Assembly (NCBI GenBank): GCA_012719815.1
Contig: JAAXZP010000327.1
Coordinates: 1-6,255 of the forward strand
Direction of reading: 5' to 3'
Source of the DNA: Christensenellaceae bacterium
Lineage (GTDB): Bacteria; Bacillota; Clostridia; Christensenellales; SZUA-584
Length of the DNA stretch: 6,255 nt
Both the position numbers and the translations under genes were made by a program. Below the pieces are notes generated by a model. The model saw only the letters and a program-made list of their open reading frames with translations, was not told where the DNA came from and ran no database searches. Positions 1-5,057 of the stretch are shown here, one piece after another; positions within the stretch are counted from its first letter, which is position 1; the number at the start of each line of letters is the position of its first letter.

Positions 1-1293
1 GCTTATCAGATCATAGGCATCCGCTGCCGGAAACACCGGCACGCCGAGCGACTCTTCCAATTCCGAAAGCGTCATATCGTCCAGAAAGCCGCCGTCGTCC
101 CGCAGCGCCACGGCGGGTATCAGCAGCCGTTCGCCGAGTTCCCTGCCCCTGCGCGCGCGCAGCAAGTCGCGGCCGCCCAACCGGCCCGCCACCGTAACGC
201 CGCCGCCGCACGTCAGGTTATCCACGGCATACGCGCTCACGCGCACGCCCAGCTTCTGCCCGGCCCGCTCAGCCAGCTCGCGCACAATGGGCAGCGCGTC
301 TATGCCGGTGGCGAGGCTCACATGCCGAAGACCGCCGGGCTGTGCGCCTTCCAGCGCCTCGTCCGCCTGCGACAGCAACCGTGCGACCAGGCCCACGCCG
401 TTCTCGATCTGGCAATAGTCCTCGTACTCCTCGGCAGCCGGCAGCGGCAGCCCGGCGCGCAGATAATACTCGTCCGATGCGAACACGAACCGCGTACCGA
501 TACTATTTAAACATTCTTTCTGCCAATTTTCAACCTCTTTGATGGTGCGCCGCGCCATCTCCGGGGTGACGGACTCAAGCGGCGTTAAGCCCTCCCGGTG
601 GCCGGTCAGGCCCACGGGCACCACGGCGAGCGACATCGCCGCGGGATACAGCGCTTTAAGGAACCGGAACGTCTCCTCCAGCTTCGCGCCGTCGTTGTAG
701 CCGGGGCAGATCACCGCCTGCGCGTGAAAGCGTATACCCGCCGCGGCGATTCTCCGCAGCATCGGCCGGATGGCAAGGCCGCGCGGGTTGCCCAGCATGC
801 GGCGGCGCAGCGCCTCATCCACGGTATGCACGGATATATACAGCGGCGACGCCTTGCGCCTTAAAATCCGCCTGAACTCCTTTTTGCTGATGTCAGACAG
901 CGTCACATAGTTGCCGAACACCAGCGAATAGCGCCAGTCCTCGTCCTTAAGATACAGGCTCCTGCGCATGCCTTTGGGCAACTGCTCCACAAAGCAGAAT
1001 ATGCACCGGTTGCCGCACACCCGCTTTTTGCCCAGCAGCGGCTGCGTAAACTCCAGCCCGAGGTCCCCGCCGTCATCGTTGCGGGCGCGGAGCTTAAGTT
1101 TGCTGCTTCCGCGCAGCACATAAAAGCGCAATTTCTCTTGCGCGCAGAAATAGACGTAGTCGACGTAGTCAATCAGCGGCTCGCCGTTTATCGATATGAT
1201 TTGATCGCCGGGCTGAATCCCCGCCAGCGCCGCCGGGCTCCCGGCAGCCACGCTTTTCACCTCAAACAACGCGCTTTTGCCTTCCCTGGACAT
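1..1293 (-). CDS. DUF512 / TIGR03279-family putative radical SAM protein with N-terminal PDZ-like domain (3' end outside window)
   Basis: The frame is open for 431 codons and runs off the left edge. The family is usually about 430-460 residues, so probably only a short C-terminal tail is missing. Residues about 8-60 look like a PDZ domain (GSPAALAGIQPGDQIISING at 18-37). A cysteine cluster C93-x3-C97-x2-C100 sits in VCGNRCIFCFVEQLPKG and is followed by SLYLKDEDWRYSLVFGNYVTLSD, the family hallmark. The cluster fits a 4Fe-4S centre of radical SAM type, but the reaction is unknown. Residues about 250-431 match the DUF512 part. The ATG at 1293 is chosen because no other ATG, GTG or TTG suits the PDZ start. 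No SD precedes it; instead TATAAT ends 7 nt upstream. In many Clostridia this gene lies just upstream of der (engA), which would then be beyond the left edge. Family assignment is firm, function unknown. Confidence 0.93.
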   Translation of the reverse strand, partial: MSREGKSALFEVKSVAAGSPAALAGIQPGDQIISINGEPLIDYVDYVYFCAQEKLRFYVLRGSSKLKLRARNDDGGDLGLEFTQPLLGKKRVCGNRCIFCFVEQLPKGMRRSLYLKDEDWRYSLVFGNYVTLSDISKKEFRRILRRKASPLYISVHTVDEALRRRMLGNPRGLAIRPMLRRIAAAGIRFHAQAVICPGYNDGAKLEETFRFLKALYPAAMSLAVVPVGLTGHREGLTPLESVTPEMARRTIKEVENWQKECLNSIGTRFVFASDEYYLRAGLPLPAAEEYEDYCQIENGVGLVARLLSQADEALEGAQPGGLRHVSLATGIDALPIVRELAERAGQKLGVRVSAYAVDNLTCGGGVTVAGRLGGRDLLRARRGRELGERLLIPAVALRDDGGFLDDMTLSELEESLGVPVFPAADAYDLIS

Positions 1294-1300
1294 AGTGGGT

Positions 1301-1306
1301 ATTATA
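1301..1306 (-). promoter_or_regulatory. Perfect -10 box (TATAAT) immediately upstream of the DUF512 ATG
   Basis: On the minus strand TATAAT is followed by seven bases and then the ATG. A start 7 nt below the box would fall on or one base before the A of the ATG, giving a leaderless mRNA. The -35 position at 17 bp reads TGGTGC, a poor match, and there is no TGn extension, so the call rests on the hexamer, its position and the absence of an SD. Confidence 0.45.
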
Positions 1307-1389
1307 GCGCATTTTGCGGGGATGCACCAGAGTTTGTTTTCATGGAATGCGGCAACTGCTAACCGTTGGAGGTAATCTTTAAGACATAC

Positions 1390-1430
1390 AAAAACGGCAG
1401 GGCCGTGAAATCATGCGACATGCCCTGCCG
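1390..1430 (-). terminator. Intrinsic terminator of the glycosyltransferase operon
   Basis: Perfect 9-bp arms CGGCAGGGC / GCCCTGCCG (1422-1430 and 1395-1403) enclose an 18-nt loop. On the minus strand they are followed directly by TTTTTG. The structure begins about 35 nt after the stop of the 1465-2517 gene and separates that operon from the DUF512 gene. The plus strand has no U-tract, so it works in one direction only. Confidence 0.9.
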
Positions 1431-1464
1431 CTCTGTATAAACATATTCCGAGCAATTGCCCTGC

Positions 1465-2517
1465 CTAACGGATGGCCGATTTGCGCTGCTCTCTGCACTC
1501 TGATATCTTTAAACATGAGATCATATACGACACAAGGCTTTCAGCTCCCATGTTGAGGTTTAATCCATCCGGTGTCAGGCCGTCAAAGCAGCCTCCCTCT
1601 TCTTTGTTGACAAGGCTGATGCCTTTGGAATTCATGCCCTCATACCATTGATGGCATTTTTCAGCCTTCTGCAGGTATTCCCCTTTACCTGTCGCCTCAT
1701 ATGCTTCTAGATAAGCCAACACGCCTTCGCAGGCTTCCACAGTCTGCTCATCGAACTCTGCCGGTATTCTTCCTTTTTCCAGCCATCCCTTGCATCCTAC
1801 AGGCTTGAAATATCCATCCCTGAAGGTAACCTTGCCCAGAAACTCCAGGCTCTCCTCGGCTGTATCCAGAAACCTCTTTTCACCGAGAGCCCGATACGCC
1901 CTAATCAGTGACCACGGGAGAACATGGTTGCAGTACGTGACGCTGTTCTCAAACCACTTCCATTCCCCGTCCTTATGCTCGTCGTACTGACGGCAAAGGG
2001 ACTGCGCCAGTTCCAGAGCAAGTTCCTTTATATCCTCGCCCTCAAGACAGGCAAGGCCAATAATGGAATAGGCTTTTGCCCGGGGAAAGGCCAAAGCCTT
2101 CACATGCGGCATTGCTTTTTTGAGCATGTGGGAAAGGCCTTCCTTAACTCCCCCGGGCGTGTGCCTGCCGGAAAGCGCAAATCCCAGCGCCCACAGGCAT
2201 CTTCCGAAGCAGTCCTCCGAACCTTCCTCCTCCAGCCACCTCCTGTCGTACCCCAAAAAGTTTCTGAATCTGCCCCTTTCGTTCTGGGCATTGAGCAAAA
2301 AGGAAGCATATCGGTAAACAAGATCTAGGTATTTTTTCTGCCTGTATTTTTCAAACAGCATCAATGCCATAATCAAAGCCCTGGCATTGTCATCGGTGGT
2401 ATAGCCGTATTTCGGGTCCGGCAGAGAGTATTTCGAGTGCTGCAGCATCCCCGTATCATCGGTGAGCCGGAAGATATGGTCGTCCCTGACCGCATTCTTT
2501 ACAGCGAATATTCCCAT
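1465..2517 (-). CDS. Probable (alpha/alpha)6-toroid protein paired with GT4 glycosyltransferase; carbohydrate-active, substrate unknown
   Basis: 350 residues, no signal peptide or membrane segment, so probably cytoplasmic. Repeated amphipathic helices with conserved aromatic and acidic patches suggest an (alpha/alpha)6 barrel: GYTTDDNARAL (38-48), FRNFLGYDRRW (84-94), SEDCFGRCLWALG (100-112), EWKWFENSVTYCN (185-197), FDEQTVEACEG (255-265) and GGCFDGLTPDGLNLNMGAES (308-327). From memory, homologues carry these blocks as FDQQPIEA and NQGAEST, occur beside or fused to GT4 enzymes, often near GH130 mannoside phosphorylases, and are loosely annotated as glycosyltransferases. The acidic residues D42, D43, E101, D102 and E326 are candidate active-site positions by inference. 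The ATG overlaps the TGA of the upstream GT4 gene (TGATG) with only a weak SD, which indicates translational coupling and a shared pathway. It could be a hydrolase, epimerase-like enzyme or scaffold. The family is fairly sure, the activity is not known. Confidence 0.75.
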   Translation of the reverse strand: MGIFAVKNAVRDDHIFRLTDDTGMLQHSKYSLPDPKYGYTTDDNARALIMALMLFEKYRQKKYLDLVYRYASFLLNAQNERGRFRNFLGYDRRWLEEEGSEDCFGRCLWALGFALSGRHTPGGVKEGLSHMLKKAMPHVKALAFPRAKAYSIIGLACLEGEDIKELALELAQSLCRQYDEHKDGEWKWFENSVTYCNHVLPWSLIRAYRALGEKRFLDTAEESLEFLGKVTFRDGYFKPVGCKGWLEKGRIPAEFDEQTVEACEGVLAYLEAYEATGKGEYLQKAEKCHQWYEGMNSKGISLVNKEEGGCFDGLTPDGLNLNMGAESLVSYMISCLKISECREQRKSAIR

Positions 2518-3695
2518 CAGATCACCACGCTGCTGTCGGTATACTTCATCTGGTCAAGCGTGTCGATAATCAGCTTTGTATAATGATTGGCGACGCTGTC
2601 CCACATCATTGTCCTGCCGATGCTCAAAGTCCGTTTCTCCATTTCCCTCTTCGCTTCAGGGTTCCGGAGAACATACCTGATATGCCTTGCCAATGAATCG
2701 GAATCATTAAACTCCGCCAAAAGCCCCCTGCCGTCAGCAAGCATTTCCTTTGCGTAACTGTACGGCGTCGATATAATCACCCTGCCGTATCCCACGGCAT
2801 AAGCCAGGGTTCCGCTGACCGCCTGGTCCTTTCCAAGGTACGGGGTCATATAGATATCCGACAGCTGCAGATAATGTATAATCTCATCCTTGGTGAGGTA
2901 TTTGTCAACAAATCTGACATGCTCCCTTATTCCCAGTCTGTCGACCATGGCGACGAGCTTTTCCCTGTACGTTTCGCCGGACTCCTGTTTCACGCAGGGG
3001 TGCGTCTGGCCCAGTATCAGGTAAATAATATCTTTATGTTCCTTGGCAACCTTGGCAATGGCTTCGATTCCATATTCCAGTCCCTTGCCGGGGCTCAGCA
3101 GTCCAAATGTACTGACAACACTTCTGCCCGAAAAACCGTATCTCTCCTTCAGCTTTTCTCTCGGCGCCAGCGCCCTGTATGGCACGCCGTGGTGTATCAC
3201 TTCAATCTTCAAAGGATCGATATCGTAGATTTTTTGAAGAATGGGCTTGGTGTTTTTGGCCATCGTGACAATCTTGGCGCTTTTTTTGCCCAATTGCTTC
3301 AGTATCTCCTTCTGTTTCTCAGACGGATTGGGAAGCACGGTATGTAATGTCGTGATAAAAGGTATCTGCAGGTTATCAATAAAATCAAGGATAAACTCGC
3401 CTGCTTCCCCGCCAAATATGCCGTATTCATGCTCAATCACGAGAAGCTCAATATTTGAATTGTTGACAGATTTTGCGGTACTGATATAGCTTTCCCTGTC
3501 GTGCTGCCAGAGTTCCATGATGACTCTGTCGCTGTAATTATAATTGCCGTCGCTCACAGCAATCACTTTGGGACTATTCAGGAGCTTTATTTTGTCAAGT
3601 TCCCGCACAAGATCCTGGGTAAAGGTTGCAAGACCACATTCTCTTGAAGGATAGGTACTCAAAAACGCCACATTCCGTATTCTGTTTAATATCAT
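2517..3695 (-). CDS. GT4-family (GT-B fold) glycosyltransferase
   Basis: 392 residues from the ATG at 3695. The start is fixed by GGGAGGAGG 7 nt upstream; an in-frame TTG at 3713 lies upstream of that SD and would add six residues (MGGGFG) encoded by the SD itself. The N-terminal acceptor half begins RNVAFLSTYPSRECGLATFT (7-26) and contains EHEYGIFGG (88-96) and TLHT (116-119). HHGVP (168-172) marks the linker, and the C-terminal donor half has TFGLLSPGKGLEYGIEA (196-212). Where GT4 enzymes normally have E-x7-E, this protein has K289-x7-L297 within SGTLAYAVGYG (294-304); SGTLAYA appears characteristic of this subfamily. It should transfer a sugar from a nucleotide-sugar donor in the cytoplasm; donor and acceptor cannot be read from the sequence. 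It is the first gene of a two-gene operon behind a CIRCE-like operator. GT4 assignment is strong, the substrate is open. Confidence 0.9.
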   Translation of the reverse strand: MILNRIRNVAFLSTYPSRECGLATFTQDLVRELDKIKLLNSPKVIAVSDGNYNYSDRVIMELWQHDRESYISTAKSVNNSNIELLVIEHEYGIFGGEAGEFILDFIDNLQIPFITTLHTVLPNPSEKQKEILKQLGKKSAKIVTMAKNTKPILQKIYDIDPLKIEVIHHGVPYRALAPREKLKERYGFSGRSVVSTFGLLSPGKGLEYGIEAIAKVAKEHKDIIYLILGQTHPCVKQESGETYREKLVAMVDRLGIREHVRFVDKYLTKDEIIHYLQLSDIYMTPYLGKDQAVSGTLAYAVGYGRVIISTPYSYAKEMLADGRGLLAEFNDSDSLARHIRYVLRNPEAKREMEKRTLSIGRTMMWDSVANHYTKLIIDTLDQMKYTDSSVVI

Positions 3696-3702
3696 ACCAA
3701 AA

Positions 3703-3711
3703 CCTCCTCCC
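3703..3711 (-). promoter_or_regulatory. Ribosome binding site that fixes the GT4 start
   Basis: GGGAGGAGG lies 7 nt before the ATG at 3695. It overlaps the codons that follow the alternative TTG at 3713, so that longer start is excluded. Confidence 0.9.
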
Positions 3712-3753
3712 AATGTAATTTTGAACAGACAAACATTTTAAGAGAGTTTCCCC

Positions 3754-3781
3754 CTTATACCGCTGTCGCCGGGCAGCTCAA
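3754..3781 (-). promoter_or_regulatory. Possible secondary promoter close to the GT4 gene
   Basis: TTGAGC (3776-3781, 4 of 6) and TATAAG (3754-3759, 5 of 6) are separated by 16 bp on the minus strand and would give a leader of about 50 nt. Much weaker than the promoter at 4123-4151. If active, it would bypass the CIRCE-like operator. The bases also belong to small leader hairpins, so this may be chance. Confidence 0.25.
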
Positions 3782-4014
3782 ACTTCCCTTAAGTGTCTGC
3801 ACTTGTCCCACTTGAGCCTTCATACAGGGCAATGGAAGCGCCTAAACGAAAAGAAACCAATTCAGCATTGTCCCCCATGCAGGCCAGCTGCTTTTACACC
3901 AGGATTTGCCTTGTTTTGGTTGATAAAAATAATGCTTCTATCCATCCCTCCTTTGCCAGAAGAATGCCGCATACATTTTGCCTGTTCATTTGACAATTAA
4001 AAAATGCGCCCGGA

Positions 4015-4080
4015 ATCCTTTTAATTTCAGATACTACAATAACGGCCAGCGCTATAAATAATATCTTAAAATAAAAGGAT
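4015..4080 (-). repeat. 66-nt imperfect hairpin in the operon leader
   Basis: The outer arms ATCCTTTTA / TAAAAGGAT (4072-4080 and 4015-4023) are perfect. Inward come a 1x1 mismatch, 3 bp, a 1x1 mismatch, AGATA/TATCT, four pairs including two U-G, a TT/T internal loop, and ATAGCG/CGTTAT (one G-U) closing the loop CTGGC: about 27 pairs in all. The three G-U pairs exist only in the minus-strand RNA; on the plus strand they are C-A or A-C mismatches. That agrees with the direction of the promoter at 4123-4151. Confidence 0.65.
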
Positions 4081-4087
4081 ATAACGC

Positions 4088-4122
4088 ATTATCAGCACTC
4101 ATTGTTTTCGAGTGCTGATAAT
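4088..4122 (-). promoter_or_regulatory. CIRCE-like operator, predicted HrcA binding site
   Basis: A perfect 13-bp inverted repeat, ATTATCAGCACTC (4088-4100) and GAGTGCTGATAAT (4110-4122), with a 9-nt spacer. The CIRCE consensus is TTAGCACTC-N9-GAGTGCTAA. The inner arms here are TCAGCACTC and GAGTGCTGA, each 8 of 9, with the deviation symmetrical and the GCACTC/GAGTGC core intact. The element begins directly after the -10 box and covers the predicted start site, the usual CIRCE arrangement in heat-shock operons. By known mechanism HrcA would repress here and release on heat shock; that it does so for this operon is inferred. Confidence 0.82.
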
Positions 4123-4151
4123 ATTTTATAGGGTCAGTTATCGTTTGTCAA
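4123..4151 (-). promoter_or_regulatory. Sigma-A-type promoter of the GT4 operon
   Basis: TTGACA (4146-4151, perfect) and TAAAAT (4123-4128, 5 of 6) are spaced by exactly 17 bp on the minus strand. Start predicted near 4116, inside the right arm of the CIRCE-like repeat. It lies downstream of the terminator at 4222-4256, so the operon is an independent transcription unit. Confidence 0.8.
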
Positions 4152-4221
4152 GGCTTTGCATAAGCATGGATCAGAAAGGTTATCATGATAGCTTTCCGTT
4201 CAATCCTTATACCCTTGCATC

Positions 4222-4256
4222 AAAAATCTCAAAGCCAGGCAGCATTTGCCGGCTTT
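4222..4256 (-). terminator. Intrinsic terminator of the membrane-protein gene
   Basis: On the minus strand AAAGCC-GGCA, loop AATGC, TGCC-(T)-GGCTTT forms a 10-bp stem with one bulged T. It is followed by GAGA and then TTTTTG. It starts 11 nt after the stop codon at 4267. The gap between stem and U-tract makes it somewhat weaker than the other two terminators. Confidence 0.7.
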
Positions 4257-4266
4257 GCCGGAATCG

Positions 4267-4881
4267 TTACTGCGCCCTGGCTTCGGGCGGGACATCCTGG
4301 TGCCCGTATGGCGCGGCATGGCGGCCCCGTTTCCTGCGGAAGGAGAAATAGGACGCGCCCAAACATACCGCGAACGACAGAGCGGCCATCGTGCGGATGT
4401 CAAACAGCACCACTTTGCGGGCGAAGGCTGACAGCAGCGTCATGACCGCATCGCTCAGGCCGAAAAGCCCGGCCAAGACCGGCGCATATTCGGGCGCGCG
4501 TCTTCCGTGGCACAGCACCGCCACAGCGGATACCGCCAGCCCCAGTATCGGCGACAGGTACGGCAGCGTCAGCGTATTGGTCACAAAGAACGATGTGACG
4601 GACAGCAGCACGGTGATGGTGCTCGCCAAAAAGAAATGATAGGAATAGCCGCGGTGGCAGAAAATATAAACAACGGGGGCCGCGCACATGAACAGGCCGG
4701 TCAAGTCCAGCGACAGGCCCGGGAGTATCGGGATGCGCGGCACCAGCGAGAGCAGCGTGGCAATAACAAAGTACAGCACAAACACGAGGCCGCGAATGCC
4801 GGCCGCAGCGGCTGCCTTGCGCAGGTTGCCTGTCAGGTACAGCACGGGAAAACCGATCAGCACAATCAGCGAAATATCCAT
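4267..4881 (-). CDS. Polytopic membrane protein, possibly a divergent DUF1614 relative
   Basis: 204 residues, mostly hydrophobic, with about seven candidate membrane segments near 2-18, 30-48, 58-75, 82-100, 107-125, 131-151 and 160-180. A basic, polar C-terminal tail (FRRKRGRHAAPYGHQ, 181-195) suggests a cytoplasmic end. The pattern RIPILPGLSLDLTGLFMCAA (49-68), then a middle pair of helices, then VLAGLFGLSDAVMTLL (135-150) and a late FD (160-161), resembles from memory the order of conserved blocks in DUF1614 integral membrane proteins, but the key glycines and asparagines are mostly changed. No transport or enzymatic motif is visible. The ATG at 4881 is the only suitable start; its SD AAAGGAG is 12 nt upstream, unusually far, and lies in a hairpin loop. 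The gene is monocistronic between two terminators. It is real by length and composition; its function is unknown. Confidence 0.8.
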   Translation of the reverse strand: MDISLIVLIGFPVLYLTGNLRKAAAAAGIRGLVFVLYFVIATLLSLVPRIPILPGLSLDLTGLFMCAAPVVYIFCHRGYSYHFFLASTITVLLSVTSFFVTNTLTLPYLSPILGLAVSAVAVLCHGRRAPEYAPVLAGLFGLSDAVMTLLSAFARKVVLFDIRTMAALSFAVCLGASYFSFRRKRGRHAAPYGHQDVPPEARAQ

Positions 4882-4883
4882 AG

Positions 4884-4908
4884 CAAAACGCCGCTCCTTT
4901 TCGTTTTG
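4884..4908 (-). promoter_or_regulatory. SD-presenting hairpin before the membrane-protein gene
   Basis: Perfect 7-bp arms CAAAACG (4902-4908) and CGTTTTG (4884-4890) flank an 11-nt loop that holds AAAGGAG (4894-4900). The downstream arm fills most of the 12-nt gap between SD and ATG, so folding would bring the SD closer to the start codon while keeping it exposed. Confidence 0.5.
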
Positions 4909-4918
4909 ATGATATTAG

Positions 4919-4962
4919 TATGACTCGCGGCCGGCGTTTTTATCGTTGACTGCTATGACTCG
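4919..4962. repeat. Pair of 9-bp direct repeats upstream of the membrane-protein gene
   Basis: TATGACTCG occurs at 4919-4927 and 4954-4962, start to start 35 bp. It lies where the promoter of the 4267-4881 gene should be, although no good -35/-10 pair is visible there. It may be a regulator site or chance. Confidence 0.3.
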
Positions 4963-5005
4963 AATCCGCTCTTACTTGTCGGAACACTAGTTGCGTGTCT
5001 GTATG

Positions 5006-5041
5006 AAAAACAAAAAGTCCGCCCCGCTGGGGAGCGAACTT
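5006..5041 (-). terminator. Intrinsic terminator of glyA
   Basis: On the minus strand AAGTTCGCTCC (5031-5041) pairs with GGGGCGGACTT (5015-5025) in an 11-bp stem with two G-U pairs and a 5-nt loop. A U-rich tract, TTTTT-G-TTTTT with its first two T inside the stem, follows. It begins 16 nt after the glyA stop. Confidence 0.92.
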
Positions 5042-5057
5042 CCCAATCATATCGATA

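Larger units (their letters stand above)
3696..4116 (-). other. Long 5' leader (about 421 nt) of the GT4 operon, no convincing gene inside
   Basis: This stretch separates the predicted transcription start (near 4116) from the GT4 ATG. No frame on either strand looks like a protein. Short minus-strand frames of 22 to 31 codons exist but none has a well-placed SD. RNA-level structure is visible: a 66-nt hairpin (4015-4080); GCTCAA/TTGAGC (3812-3817 with 3776-3781) enclosing AAGTG-CAGA-CACTT (3791-3804); GCTG/CAGC (3762-3765 with 3774-3777); and AAGGGGG-AAA-CTCTCTT (3740-3756, with two G-U pairs) 28 nt upstream of the SD. I recognise no known riboswitch class. Confidence 0.55.

Noticed and set aside
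903..1172. Minus-strand 89-codon frame inside the DUF512 gene, and the smaller one at 11-211
   Set aside because: Both are alternative frames of the DUF512 gene, whose own frame is continuous from 1293 to 1 and carries all family motifs.
1924..2328. Plus-strand 134-codon frame opposite the toroid-protein gene
   Set aside because: Antisense shadow without SD or recognisable domain; the minus-strand gene is coherent throughout.
3696..3713. TTG at 3713 as a longer start for the GT4 gene
   Set aside because: It would translate the SD itself (GGA GGA GGT) into MGGGFG; the ATG at 3695 has an ideal SD 7 nt upstream and matches where the GT4 homology begins.
3862..3945. 27-codon minus-strand frame behind AAAGGAGG in the leader
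   Set aside because: The SD lies only one base from the ATG, which is too close for efficient initiation, and the peptide shows no recognisable feature.
3894..3989. 31-codon minus-strand frame in the leader (starts MNRQNV)
   Set aside because: No SD precedes it and its length and composition are compatible with chance.
4088..4122. The inverted repeat as terminator of the upstream membrane-protein gene
   Set aside because: A better terminator already lies at 4222-4256, the repeat is downstream of a near-consensus promoter, and no U-tract follows it on the minus strand.
4112..4351. Plus-strand frame of 79 codons near the CIRCE-like element
   Set aside because: It starts at a GTG inside the repeat, lacks an SD, crosses the terminator and the 3' end of the minus-strand membrane-protein gene, and resembles no family.
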